Numbered from the stretch's first letter, positions 1 through 11,312 are shown. The stretch: 64,000 bases of DNA from Rhodospirillales bacterium (GCA_016712595.1 JADJQT010000001.1:2291501-2355500); one strand, 5' to 3'. The notes: a model not told the origin generated them from the letters alone. Made by a program: numbers and translations.

Positions 1-431
1 TGCCTCAGACCCGACCTTGCGGCCTCCATTTGAGCGCGCTATGCGAGAACTCATCCTTGTGATCTCGGGTGAGGAGGGGCCCCGCTCAGCAGTCGCCCAC
101 AGCGCGAAGGATAGACTTCGTCCGGATGGTGGGCGCGCATGGCCCGGCATAATCTAAAGTTTCTTTTCTTTCCGTCGGTTGTGCGCTATCGTTTTAAAAA
201 CGTACGTTGGTATAGCGAAATTGCTTGTCAGTATTATTCCAGGTTGATAGGAAGATGGGAGGGAGCGCCTCCCGACAACCAATGACGCAAAGAAGCATCG
301 GTCAAGCAGTCGACCACAAGATGCGCCGCGCATGATATCGGAGGGAGGCACGGGCCATTTGCTTGAAAGCTGGCCTGGTTGAGCGTTCAGAAACGGTTCA
401 CGATCGCCCACCGATCCGGAGATCGAAAGAT
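1..431. other. non-coding left end, no gene supported
   Basis: I see no convincing gene in this stretch. The open frames here lack family motifs and sensible ribosome-binding sites. It is more AT-rich around 150-250 than the rest of the window, which suggests promoter sequence, perhaps for a gene lying left of the window as well as for the XRE regulator to the right. A strong Shine-Dalgarno-like run (GGAGGGAGG, 340-348) precedes a TTG at 363 that is in frame with the XRE gene and could be a longer start for it. Confidence 0.5.
195..208. promoter_or_regulatory. possible operator, TAAAAACGTACGTT
   Basis: The site contains the perfect 10-base palindrome AACGTACGTT (199-208) in an AT-rich setting. 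It differs by one base from TAAAAACGTATGTT at 25132-25145, which overlaps the palindromic promoter between the TetR gene and the broken leucine operon. The shared string suggests, but does not prove, that one regulator binds both. Confidence 0.3.
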
Positions 432-821
432 ATGGTGCCGTTCGACGAAAATCTGAGCAGAGCCGCGACCAAGGGTACGGATGTCGACCGTTATGTCGGC
501 GGGCGTATTCGGGAGCGGCGGGTAATGTTGGGGCTCAGCCAGCAGCAGATGGCGCATCTGATTGGCGTCACATATCAGCAGGCCCACAAGTACGAGCGTG
601 GGATCAACCGCATTTCCGCGGGACGTTTGTTCGAGATCGCGCGGGTTCTGCGTGTTCCAGTCGGGTATTTCTTCGAGGGTCTCGAAGGCAACGGAAGTGA
701 AGACGATCTATCGATGCGTCAGCGGATGTGCCTTGAGCTCGCGCGGAATTTTACCCAGATCCCGAACGAGCGGCATCGCGAAGCGCTCAGTCAACTGGCT
801 CGTGTTCTCGCGACCAAGTGA
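432..821 (+). CDS. XRE-family helix-turn-helix regulator
   Basis: A 129-residue cytoplasmic DNA-binding protein. The HTH_3 domain covers about residues 22-78: GGRIRERRVMLGLSQQQMAH is helix 1/2 and GVTYQQAHKYERGINRIS is the turn and recognition helix, followed by the 'LFEIARVLRVPVGYFFEG' tail typical of short alphaproteobacterial XRE regulators. The C-terminal part (about 85-129) is helical and probably dimerises. I chose the ATG at 432, with GGAG 10 bases upstream; a TTG at 363 would add 23 poorly structured residues. It stands alone and converges with queG, so its targets cannot be inferred from context. Confidence 0.85.
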   Translation: MVPFDENLSRAATKGTDVDRYVGGRIRERRVMLGLSQQQMAHLIGVTYQQAHKYERGINRISAGRLFEIARVLRVPVGYFFEGLEGNGSEDDLSMRQRMCLELARNFTQIPNERHREALSQLARVLATK

Positions 822-939
822 GTGCCCCACACCGTCAGCGTCGGCGTGCCAGCACGATGTGGGCACGCCGGAACTGCGGTGCAACAGCCGTATCGCGATA
901 CGCAACGCAAAGCCTGAGGGCGGCGCGTCCGGAGTTACA

Positions 940-2025
940 TCACTCGGAGACCTGCAGGTTGTGCTGGGCGGCGGCAGCGCGGACGTTGCGTAAGAAGCGC
1001 TCCCAACCGATCCGCTTAATCGCAGTGCCGCTAAAGCGTTCGCGGAACGCCTTATCATCGAGGCGGCCGAGGTCGGCGAGCTTCGGCGCGGCAAGGTCGG
1101 CACGCGGGCGAAGCTCGACGTGGGGAGTGATCCGGGCAAACTTGTTCCACGGGCAGGCGGCGAGGCAATCGTCGCAGCCGTAAATGCGATTGCCCATGCG
1201 CTGGACGAGTTCGGGTGCAAGCGCGCCTTGATACTCGATCGTCAGATACGAAATGCACAGTCGCGGCTCGATGCGGAAGGGTGCAACGATGGCGCCCGTT
1301 GGGCAGGCGCGCATGCAGGCGTCGCATGAGCCGCAATGGTCCATTTCCGGGCGGTCCGGCGGCAGCGCCAGCGTCGTGAACACTTCGCCGAGGAAAAGCC
1401 ACGAGCCGAACGTGCGCGATACGAGGTTGGTATGTTTGCCGATCCAGCCGAGTCCGGCGCGCATCGCCAGCGGTTTTTCCATCACCGGTGCGGTATCAAC
1501 GAAGACCTTGACCTCGCAGGCGTGGGTTTCCTTGATCCAGCGGGCGAACGCCTTCAGGCGCTTCTTGACCACGTCATGGTAATCACGGCCGCGGGCGTAG
1601 GTACTGATTGCCCCGCGATCGGTTTCAGCGTGAACCGCCCGCGGATCGTCGGCGGGACCGTAGTTGATGCCGAGACAGATGATGCTCGCCACCTGCGGCC
1701 ACAGGGCAAGTGGATTGGCCCTGCGCTCGGAATGGCGTTCCATCCAATGCATATCGCCGTGACAGCCATCGGCAAGGAAACGGGCGAGGTTGCCCGCGTC
1801 CGCTGGATCGCCTCTCGGGCTGGCAAATCCGACGGCATCAAAGCCGAACATTTTTGCCTGCGCCCGGATGTCTTCCTTGACCGGCGTGGATCGAACCACC
1901 GGCGTCTCCGCACCCTGCTGGGGGTTGGCGGCGCGCTCCGATCCTCCTCCCGCCGCGTCTGAGGCAGACCGCTTGGACGCGCTGCTTGCGCGTGCAACGG
2001 CGGTAAGAGTCGTGTGGGATGTCAC
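940..2025 (-). CDS. queG: epoxyqueuosine reductase QueG
   Basis: Cobalamin- and [4Fe-4S]-dependent reductase that makes the last step of queuosine in tRNA, reducing epoxyqueuosine to queuosine; cytoplasmic. Visible signatures are the N-terminal 'EDIRAQAKMFGFDAVGFA' segment, the ferredoxin-type cluster motif CGSCDACMRACPTGAI, then LCISYLTIEYQG, and the second motif YGCDDCLAACPWNKFA. The first 45 residues are low-complexity and not family-like. The longest frame starts with a GTG at 2025 that overlaps the upstream stop (GTGA). An internal GTG at 1899 with GGAG six bases before it would give a more compact 319-residue protein. The GTGA overlap argues for translational coupling to the small gene upstream. 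Confidence 0.93.
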   Translation of the reverse strand: MTSHTTLTAVARASSASKRSASDAAGGGSERAANPQQGAETPVVRSTPVKEDIRAQAKMFGFDAVGFASPRGDPADAGNLARFLADGCHGDMHWMERHSERRANPLALWPQVASIICLGINYGPADDPRAVHAETDRGAISTYARGRDYHDVVKKRLKAFARWIKETHACEVKVFVDTAPVMEKPLAMRAGLGWIGKHTNLVSRTFGSWLFLGEVFTTLALPPDRPEMDHCGSCDACMRACPTGAIVAPFRIEPRLCISYLTIEYQGALAPELVQRMGNRIYGCDDCLAACPWNKFARITPHVELRPRADLAAPKLADLGRLDDKAFRERFSGTAIKRIGWERFLRNVRAAAAQHNLQVSE

Positions 2026-2387
2026 GGGATGTCGTCGCTGGTGTCGGCGGCAACGATCTCGTCGCCAAGCGCCTGTGCGATCGGCGCGAGCAGTGCGGCA
2101 TCGGGCTTGCTGCGGGTCCGTTGTGCCAGCGCGACATACTGCGCCACGGATGCCCGCATGGCGTCTGCCAACGGCGCCGGCTGGGCAAGGAACCCGTCTG
2201 CAAGGACGGTGACGCTCTCGCGCGCGGCGGCCAGGGCATCCGATGTGCGATCGAGGGCCTCATAATCGCGGCTGAGGTTGAGCAACGCTGCTGCGAGCGC
2301 GGGGCGGTACGCGTTACCCGCGTCCTCGACGCGCCGACGCGCCTCGCACACCTCCGTTTCGGCGGCCGTAGGTGAACTTTGCTCCAT
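2022..2387 (-). CDS. small TPR-like hypothetical protein coupled to queG
   Basis: A 121-residue, alanine-rich, helical protein with no signal peptide or membrane segment. Residues about 25-60 ('ALAAALLNLSRDYEALDRTSDALAAARESV') have the spacing of one TPR hairpin, and the rest is probably helical too. I do not recognise a named family. Its TGA overlaps the GTG of queG, so the two are likely translated together from one message. A role in queuosine formation is only suggested by that coupling. ATG at 2387 is preceded by a purine-rich stretch. Confidence 0.7.
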   Translation of the reverse strand: MEQSSPTAAETEVCEARRRVEDAGNAYRPALAAALLNLSRDYEALDRTSDALAAARESVTVLADGFLAQPAPLADAMRASVAQYVALAQRTRSKPDAALLAPIAQALGDEIVAADTSDDIP

Positions 2388-2564
2388 GGCGGCTTCCTAT
2401 TTCCGTAGCGTTTCCAGATCGGATCGGATCACGCGCACTGGAAATGCGCTAAATCCGCTCCCTTGAACCCGCGCAAACAATCCTAAGCCGATCCTCCCGG
2501 TGCTGAAAGTGGCCATTTTACGCACCTGCAGCAAAGAGGTCACCACGCGCAGAACAGCATAAAA

Positions 2565-2608
2565 TTTACTACTTATAGAAGTAAAAATTTGTATAATGCA
2601 CGTATTAT
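2565..2608 (+). promoter_or_regulatory. palindrome-rich promoter of the lipoprotein gene
   Basis: A perfect -10 box TATAAT (2592-2597) sits in an AT-rich island. Two inverted repeats overlap it. TTTACT-N9-AGTAAA (2565-2585) covers the expected -35 position, and ATAAT-GCACGT-ATTAT (2593-2608) covers the -10. No good -35 hexamer is visible at 16-18 bases, as expected for an activator- or repressor-controlled promoter. The lipoprotein ribosome-binding site (AGGAGGT, 2612-2618) follows at once. Confidence 0.5.
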
Positions 2609-2626
2609 GCCAGGAGGTAGCGGGCG

Positions 2627-3094
2627 GTGGCAAAAGCGTGCGGGACGGGCAGGCAGAGGTGCGACGGGGGGGTGTGGGGCAGGCGGGTCCGGTTCAGGCG
2701 GGCGTGGCTGGCCGGTCCATCGATGCTTGCCGTCCTGGTGCTCGGAGCCTGCGCGTCCGACGAGACGGTCTATGAAAAGGGTGTCGCCGACTATGAGCCG
2801 ATCTACTGCTATCAGACGATCGGCAGCGTCGATTGCCACCGCCGGCCCAAGCCCCGCGACGCCGCTCGTCTTGTCAATCACTATGGTCCGCCGCCGCGCG
2901 CCTACGATCCGCCCGATTTAGTGGAGGAAAAGGCGTTGCAGGCGCCGCCCGAGGCTACCGGCGCGGACACTGCGGCGGCGATGCCGGAAGCGCGCACCGC
3001 TGCGAACGAGAAACCCGGCGGCTGGACGACATGGCTGCCGATCCTCAGCGTCGTTTTCGGTGCGTTTCAGGTGGGAGCGGCTTTTCTCTTCTGA
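2627..3094 (+). CDS. small predicted lipoprotein with C-terminal membrane segment
   Basis: A 155-residue protein. A basic N-terminus (RRVRFRRAWLAG) leads into a hydrophobic stretch and the lipobox LGAC at residue 42, followed by SDE, so a lipid-anchored protein is predicted. The middle is proline-rich and contains CYQTIGSVDCHRRP, a short Cys-containing motif seen in small alphaproteobacterial lipoproteins. The last 20 residues (WLPILSVVFGAFQVGAAFLF) form a second hydrophobic segment, which is unusual for a lipoprotein. The start is a GTG at 2627 with an excellent AGGAGGT eight bases before it. Function unknown. Confidence 0.75.
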   Translation: MAKACGTGRQRCDGGVWGRRVRFRRAWLAGPSMLAVLVLGACASDETVYEKGVADYEPIYCYQTIGSVDCHRRPKPRDAARLVNHYGPPPRAYDPPDLVEEKALQAPPEATGADTAAAMPEARTAANEKPGGWTTWLPILSVVFGAFQVGAAFLF

Positions 3095-3410
3095 TCGGGT
3101 TGCTCGGCGTTATCGACCACGTCTTCGCGCCGGCAGGATTATTGAGCAGTTGCAAAATGAATCTGCGATGCTCCGCATGATATCTTCGCTGGCCAGACTG
3201 TCATTCTCAGTAACCGATGACAAGTCGCAAGGTCCTAGAGTAGGATCGTCGCGGCGGAGGAGCGTCGCGGGAAAACCAAGGACAGACTGTTCGAGATCAG
3301 CCCACACGAATGTTTGAAGTTTCTGCTCCAGCCGCTACCCTGGACGCCTGATCCAGGGTTAATGTGAAATGACAAAACCGTAACAGAAGGCAAGAACGGA
3401 AAACCAAACA
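3095..3410. other. intergenic region with an 8-bp inverted repeat
   Basis: I find no gene in these 316 bases. ACCCTGGA (3337-3344) and TCCAGGGT (3352-3359) are perfect 8-base arms around a 7-base loop, about 50 bases before the permease start. This could be an operator for the permease gene or a leader hairpin; it lacks a T-tract, so a terminator is less likely. Confidence 0.45.
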
Positions 3411-4811
3411 ATGAGTGTCCTCGTACTACTACTCGCCCTTGGGCTGCTGATGTTGATTGCCTACCGAGGCTACAGCGTTATTCTGTTCGCTCCGGTATGC
3501 GCGATGCTCGCAGTCTTTCTGACTGATCCGATGCTTGTTCCACCAGCGTATACCAACGTATTCATGGAAAAGCTTGCGGGTTTTGCCAAGCTCTATCTGC
3601 CGGTATTCATTCTCGGCGCGGTGTTTGGCAAGGTCATCGAGCTTTCCGGATTCTCGAAATCGATCGTTTCTTCGGTCATCAAGATCGTCGGTGCCGAACG
3701 GGCCATCCTGTCGATCGTCGTCGTCTGCGCCATCCTCACCTATGGTGGCGTCTCGTTGTTCGTCGTCGTCTTCGCCGTCTATCCCTTCGCAGCGGAGATG
3801 TTCCGGCAGGTCGATATCCCCAAGCGGCTGATCCCTGGCACGATCGCGCTCGGCGCCTTCACCTTCACCATGGATTCACTGCCCGGTACCCCGCAAATCC
3901 AGAACATCATCCCCACCACCTTTTTCAAGACAACGACATGGGCCGCACCTTGGCTGGGCGTCGTCGGCGCCCTGTTCATTCTCGTCGTCGGGATCAGCTA
4001 CCTCGAGCTTCGCCGACGCCAGGCGAAGACTGCGGGTGAAGGCTATGCGACCAACCTGCCGCGGCTTGAGAACGAACCCGAACCCTTTGCCCACGAGAAG
4101 CTGCCGCACCCACTTCTGGCCATTTCGCCGCTGATCATCGTCTTCGTCCTCAACAAGATCTTCACCGATCTGATTCCGGGGGCATATGGCAGCACCTATT
4201 CCTTCGTGCTGCACGAGGGCGCTCCCGCGATGACCATCGAGGTGGCGAAGGTGGTGGCGATCTGGGCGGTGGAGGGCGCGCTCCTCCTTGGCGTGATTGC
4301 CACAGTGTGCTTCGCCTTCAAGCCGATCAAGAATACCTTCGCCATGGGCAGCAAGCTTGCCGTGGCGGGGGCGCTGCTGGCCACCTTGAATACTGCATCG
4401 GAGTACGGATTCGGCGGCGTTGTCGCCGGGCTCCCCGGGTTCTCCTATGTCGCCTCAGTGCTGCAGGCGATTCCCAACCCCCTGATCAACGAAGCGATAA
4501 CCGTTTCGGTGCTGGCGGGCATCACCGGTTCGGCGTCGGGCGGCATGAGCATCGCGCTCGCGGCAATGGCGAATACGTTCATTCAGAACGCCCAGGCCTC
4601 CGGCATTCCGCTGGAAGTCCTGCACCGCGTGGCGTCGATGGCGAGCGGCGGCATGGATACGCTTCCCCACAACGGCGCAGTGATTACGCTGCTGGCGGTG
4701 ACCGGTCTCACCCATCGCGATTCCTATCGCGACATCTTTGCCATCACCATCATCAAGACGATGGCTGTTTTCGTTGTTATCGCGTTTTTCTATCTTACCG
4801 GCATCTACTGA
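3411..4811 (+). CDS. GntP-family permease
   Basis: A 466-residue inner-membrane transporter, hydrophobic throughout, with about 12 predicted membrane segments and a charged cytoplasmic loop near residues 195-225. The repeated glycine-rich motifs GSASGGMSIALAAM and MASGGMDTLPHNGAV, and the early PGTPQIQN loop, are characteristic of the GntP/CitMHS (ion transporter) superfamily of proton-coupled uptake systems for gluconate and other organic acids. The substrate cannot be assigned because no catabolic gene is adjacent. The ATG at 3411 has only a weak purine-rich site (AACGGAAAACC). Confidence 0.8.
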   Translation: MSVLVLLLALGLLMLIAYRGYSVILFAPVCAMLAVFLTDPMLVPPAYTNVFMEKLAGFAKLYLPVFILGAVFGKVIELSGFSKSIVSSVIKIVGAERAILSIVVVCAILTYGGVSLFVVVFAVYPFAAEMFRQVDIPKRLIPGTIALGAFTFTMDSLPGTPQIQNIIPTTFFKTTTWAAPWLGVVGALFILVVGISYLELRRRQAKTAGEGYATNLPRLENEPEPFAHEKLPHPLLAISPLIIVFVLNKIFTDLIPGAYGSTYSFVLHEGAPAMTIEVAKVVAIWAVEGALLLGVIATVCFAFKPIKNTFAMGSKLAVAGALLATLNTASEYGFGGVVAGLPGFSYVASVLQAIPNPLINEAITVSVLAGITGSASGGMSIALAAMANTFIQNAQASGIPLEVLHRVASMASGGMDTLPHNGAVITLLAVTGLTHRDSYRDIFAITIIKTMAVFVVIAFFYLTGIY

Positions 4812-4820
4812 TCGGATCGT

Positions 4821-4848
4821 CCCGCCGGCTCCACTGGGGGTCGGCGGG
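4821..4848. terminator. possible hairpin between convergent genes
   Basis: CCCGCCG (4821-4827) and CGGCGGG (4842-4848) are perfect arms with a 14-base loop just after the permease stop and before the end of the convergent TPR gene. There is no T-run, so termination is only plausible. Confidence 0.4.
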
Positions 4849-4916
4849 CTCGATGCCGTCTTACCGCACATGCCGCGCGAAAACATCTCAGGGCGCGTTC
4901 CGCGCGCAAAGCGTCT

Positions 4917-6065
4917 TTAGAGCGCATTCGGCGCGCGCAGGGGGTGCGCCGGGCGCGCAATGAGCAAGACGTGCACCTGCCGCAATGCGCGGCGGATCGC
5001 ATCGGCCGCATCCGTGGCGCCAGCGGCCTCGAACACCGACAACGCAGAGAGATAGGCTTGCTCCGCGGCCTGCAGCGCCGCTTGATCCTGCTCGCGCTCG
5101 CCGATGGCCCGCAGCGCGCCGCCGAGATTGCTCTGCGTCATTGCCCATTGCCATGCGGCCTCCTGCGGTCCAAAGACCTCGAGTGCCTGCTCGAACGCGA
5201 TGCGGGCTTCTTCCAACCACGCGGTTCCTTGCTGTTGCAGGCCGATGGCCGTTAAGGCGTTGCCGAGATTGTTTTGCGTCATCGCCCATTGCACCGGGCG
5301 TGCCTCGCGCGTGTAGACCTGCAGGACATTGCGGTAGGCGAAAACCGCCTGCTGCAGCAGATCCTCGTCGCGGGTACGCTTGCCGAGGCTTTCGAGGCTG
5401 GCGCCGAGGTTGATCTGGGTCGCTGCCCACTCGAGCGGCGCGCTGTCCTGAGTGCGGACCTCGAGGGCTTGCCGGAAGCATGCAATCGCCCGTTGCGTCG
5501 CGTTTGAAGCCGGCTGGCGTGTCCCCAGAGCGTGCAACGCCGTGCCGAGATTGTTCATCGTCGCCGCCCATTCCCTGGGCGCGGCCTCGCGCGTGCGGAC
5601 AGCGAGGGCGGCATCGAAGGCGGTAACCGCCTCCTGCAGCGCTTTCGATCCGGGCTCTCGCTCGCCCAGGGCCGTCAGAGCGTTACCGAGATTGCTCTGC
5701 GCCGCGGCCCAAACCATCGGGGAATCAGTTTTGTTCAGCACGGAAAGCGCGCTCTGATAGGCGTGGATTGCCTCTTCAATCAGCGCCGTGCCGGGCTGGC
5801 GTTCACCCCGGCGGGCAAGGGCGTCGCCAAGCCTGATCTCGTCGTCCGCCCACTGTCGGGGGGCGGTGGTACGGTCGTCTCGCGCCACCGCCTGACGGTA
5901 AGCCTCGATAGCCTCCTCGCTCGGAAAGCTTGGCGAGGATGCTGTAGACGGCTCCGGGTGGGTACTGCCGGCCGCTGGCTGCTCGGACGCGAGCGCCGCG
6001 CCGCAAGCGGCAATCAGGATGATCGCGACGGCAAGCGGGCGAATGCGGCTAAAATGGCGTTTCAT
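4917..6065 (-). CDS. exported tetratricopeptide-repeat protein
   Basis: A 382-residue protein with a signal peptide (KRHFSRIRPLAVAIILIAAC...AALAS, cleavage near residue 27; the AAC could also be read as a weak lipobox). After a Ser/Pro-rich linker come six TPR-like units of about 45 residues, each built on W-A-x-x-x-x-N-L-G-x-A-L-x-A-L-G-x-R followed by an A-x-x-A-Y/F-x-x-A-L-x-V helix. This is the subfamily whose helix B carries 'EWAxTQxNLG'. It should be a periplasmic scaffold for protein-protein contacts. The neighbours do not identify a partner. ATG at 6065 follows GAAGG directly. Confidence 0.8.
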   Translation of the reverse strand: MKRHFSRIRPLAVAIILIAACGAALASEQPAAGSTHPEPSTASSPSFPSEEAIEAYRQAVARDDRTTAPRQWADDEIRLGDALARRGERQPGTALIEEAIHAYQSALSVLNKTDSPMVWAAAQSNLGNALTALGEREPGSKALQEAVTAFDAALAVRTREAAPREWAATMNNLGTALHALGTRQPASNATQRAIACFRQALEVRTQDSAPLEWAATQINLGASLESLGKRTRDEDLLQQAVFAYRNVLQVYTREARPVQWAMTQNNLGNALTAIGLQQQGTAWLEEARIAFEQALEVFGPQEAAWQWAMTQSNLGGALRAIGEREQDQAALQAAEQAYLSALSVFEAAGATDAADAIRRALRQVHVLLIARPAHPLRAPNAL

Positions 6066-6221
6066 CCTTCACGTGTGTCCTTCCCCAAGCAGACCGCGCT
6101 ATTTTCGCCTCAAGCTGGCGATGGCGTCGGATTGATGCGTTGAAAACCAGCAGAGCCGAAGCGCAGTTCCGCGCGGCGGCCGAACCGGCGCGGCGGCGAA
6201 ACGCCACAAGAGTGAATGGGC

Positions 6222-6911
6222 TCACAGCGGCGTTCCTGCCCGCGCGAAAAGCAGCTTCCACAAGTGATCAGGATCGATGGACAAGACCGTGTCCCGGTCG
6301 GCCGTAGCGGTCAACCAGTCGTCGTGGGCGAGTTCGCCCTCGAGCTGCCCCGGTCCCCAGCCGGCATAACCGAGAAAGACGAGGCAGTTGCGCGGCCCTT
6401 TATCCGCGGCGAGCGCTTCGAGTACGTCCTTGCCCGTCGACAATGCCAGGCCTCCGGTGAGGATGTGCGTGCTCGGTCCGGCGTAATCGTCGGAGTGCAG
6501 CACGAAGCCGCGCGTCGGTTCGACCGGTCCACCAGCGTGCAGCGTGACCGAACCGTGCGCGTTGTCCTGCATCATCCCGAAGCCGGCGAGCAGGGAGCGC
6601 AATCGGCCGGTTCCGTAGGTCTGATTGAGGATAAGGCCCATCGCGCCGTCCGCATCGTGGCTGACGACATAAATCACCGCTTCGGCGAAGCGGGGATCGG
6701 TTATCCGGGGATTCGCCAAAAGAAACTGTCCGGCGACAAATGCGCTCGCCGTGCCCTGCTGGACTGCCGGGTTGCCCTTGGTCGCACGGTCATTGCCGAC
6801 AATGAAGGTTTCGGCGGCACTCGCCTGACGCCCGAACAAATCCTCCATGGCACACGGACACGCGGCCACGGCGATCACCAACCACCCCAGGATGCGAAGA
6901 ACACCCCTCAT
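6222..6911 (-). CDS. YqgE/AlgH-family protein with an export signal
   Basis: About 229 residues. The conserved YqgE (DUF179) core begins near residue 58: 'GQFLLANPRITDPRFAEAVI', then SHDADGAMGLILNQ, a central GGPVEPTRGFVLH and FLGYAGWGPGQLEGEL near the end. Family members are normally cytoplasmic proteins of about 185-200 residues that start almost directly at this core. Here an extra hydrophobic N-terminus (VLRILGWLVIAVAACPCAM) looks like a signal peptide, with a possible lipobox VAAC. The start could be the ATG at 6911 or the GTG just before it. The biochemical role of the family is not established. Confidence 0.85.
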   Translation of the reverse strand: MRGVLRILGWLVIAVAACPCAMEDLFGRQASAAETFIVGNDRATKGNPAVQQGTASAFVAGQFLLANPRITDPRFAEAVIYVVSHDADGAMGLILNQTYGTGRLRSLLAGFGMMQDNAHGSVTLHAGGPVEPTRGFVLHSDDYAGPSTHILTGGLALSTGKDVLEALAADKGPRNCLVFLGYAGWGPGQLEGELAHDDWLTATADRDTVLSIDPDHLWKLLFARAGTPL

Positions 6912-7042
6912 CACCCAATGAGTTTAACAGATTTTGTGCTGTAAAGCGAGTGGTCGCCCGGAAGTTGTAAAATCACTAAAGTCGAGAATTTCCGGCGCGA
7001 GGGGGAGGCCATTGCAAGATCGTGCGCCGTAGTGGCGCAGAC

Positions 7043-7852
7043 TCAGGCGCGGGATTTGTCGTCAGCCAGATAGCGGGCGAGGCGCCGACGCGAGACGTCG
7101 TTGCGCGCGCCGGAGAGCTGACTTTGGCGCAGCACGTCTTCGACGTGTGCCATGTGCACCTGTGCCGCGAGGCGGGCCCGTTCCGCATCGCCGGCGAGGA
7201 TGGCCTCATACATCGCCCGGTGCTGTTCCAGCAGGACATCACGCGCGCCGGCACGGCTATAGAGCAGCATCCGGTTGAACACGACGTCCTTGCGCAGAAA
7301 GCCAAGCAAGCCGCGGATCACGTGCAGCAGCATGATGTTGTGCGACGCCTCGGCGATGGCGATGTGAAAGTCGGCGTCGCGCTCCGCTTCTTCGCTGGGA
7401 TCATCGAGCCGGTGCGCGGTTTCCATCGCCTCGAAGCACTCGCAAATGATCTGCCGATCGGAATCGGTCGCGCGCAACGCTGCGTAATAGGAGGCGATCC
7501 CGTCGAGCGTGTGGCGCAGCTCGATGAAGTCGAGCGCCGCCTCCGGGTGCCGCTGAAAGACGTCGACCAGCGGATCGGTGATGCTGGCGGCAATCGCGTT
7601 CTTAACGTATGTCCCGCCGCCGTGGCGGGTTTCCAGCAGTCCCGCTGCCTCGAGCTTTTGCAACGCTTCGCGCAACGACGGGCGGGAAACGTCGAGTTCC
7701 TGCGCCAAGTCCCGCTCGGAGGGCAGGCGTTCGCCGGGCCGCAGGACCCCCTCGAGCACCAGCGTCTCGAGCTGGCGGGCGATGGCATCGGACAGCCGCT
7801 CCGGCTTGATCTTCAGGTACTGCATACGGCGGCTCTGGGGCGTTTCGTTCAC
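7043..7852 (-). CDS. GntR-family regulator with FCD domain (lactate-type)
   Basis: A 269-residue transcription factor. The winged helix covers about residues 14-85, with the signature 'GERLPSERDLAQELDVSRPS' followed by LREALQKLEAAGLLETRHGGGTYV. The all-helical FCD effector domain follows (about 105-240), with the metal-binding residues D in FIELRHTLD, H in RDADFHIAIAEASHN and a later H in LLEQHRAMYEAI. This is the PdhR/LldR subfamily. It faces away from the D-lactate dehydrogenase and lactate permease genes, so a lactate-responsive repressor is the natural inference. GTG start at 7852; an alternative ATG lies at 7825. Confidence 0.88.
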   Translation of the reverse strand: MNETPQSRRMQYLKIKPERLSDAIARQLETLVLEGVLRPGERLPSERDLAQELDVSRPSLREALQKLEAAGLLETRHGGGTYVKNAIAASITDPLVDVFQRHPEAALDFIELRHTLDGIASYYAALRATDSDRQIICECFEAMETAHRLDDPSEEAERDADFHIAIAEASHNIMLLHVIRGLLGFLRKDVVFNRMLLYSRAGARDVLLEQHRAMYEAILAGDAERARLAAQVHMAHVEDVLRQSQLSGARNDVSRRRLARYLADDKSRA

Positions 7853-7873
7853 GACGATCCCATGCTTCGAGAA

Positions 7874-7889
7874 AAGGTCCGATCACCTT
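7874..7889. promoter_or_regulatory. operator-like palindrome AAGGT-N6-ACCTT near the regulator start
   Basis: AAGGT (7874-7878) and ACCTT (7885-7889) are perfect arms with six bases between them, just upstream of the GntR gene. The same AGGT-N6-ACCT core recurs at 8052-8065, in front of the lactate operon. One regulator binding both, with autoregulation, is the simplest reading. Confidence 0.5.
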
Positions 7890-8051
7890 ACCACATCATC
7901 GTCGACAAATCTTTACCACCGCGCCACGGATGGCAAGGGCGCGTCTTTGCGCCAAATGCGACGGCTGCCTCGCGCCGCCCTCACTCGGTCACACGAACAT
8001 CCGCGGCGTGTGCCAGCGGGCGACAGGCACGTGGAGACGTAAAAAGTGGAC

Positions 8052-8095
8052 AGGTCATCTGACCTCTTGACCTGTTGTCGACCATAGCTTAGTGT
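8052..8095 (+). promoter_or_regulatory. operator and promoter of the lactate operon
   Basis: AGGT (8052-8055) and ACCT (8062-8065) form the second AGGT-N6-ACCT palindrome. An overlapping pair CAGGTCA (8051-8057) and TGACCTG (8068-8074) extends the symmetry. A good -35 box TTGACC lies at 8067-8072 with a weak -10 (TAGTGT, 8090-8095) 17 bases on, so a bound regulator would cover the -35. Transcription from here would leave a leader of nearly 290 bases before the dehydrogenase start. Confidence 0.5.
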
Positions 8096-8387
8096 GTTCT
8101 AAATACTCGACTTCGGAGTTTACCGCTGAGAAACAGCGGAGCCCCGGAGCTCAAGGAACAAGTTGGCCCGCCGGCGGTCGGGGGCGCGATCATGCGCGTC
8201 AAAGATTTCGCAAAGGCGGTGTGTCCGGGAGGAACGAAATGGGTGAGACGTATTCGCCTCTGACCCTTGCTAAGCCTTGTCTGCCGGCCCTGTCGTCGCC
8301 TGTGGCGATGTCTGTGCCGTCATTGCCGAAGGCGGCGATCTCCCGGTGTCGATCTCTACATATCGATTTCCAGTGGAGGCTCCGTCC

Positions 8388-11285
<2,898 letters not shown>

Positions 11286-11312
11286 CAGGCAAACCAACGG
11301 GAGGTTCCAAAA

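Noticed and set aside
154..411. 85-codon minus-strand ORF at the left end
   Set aside because: No motif, no ribosome-binding site, and AT-rich promoter-like DNA within it.
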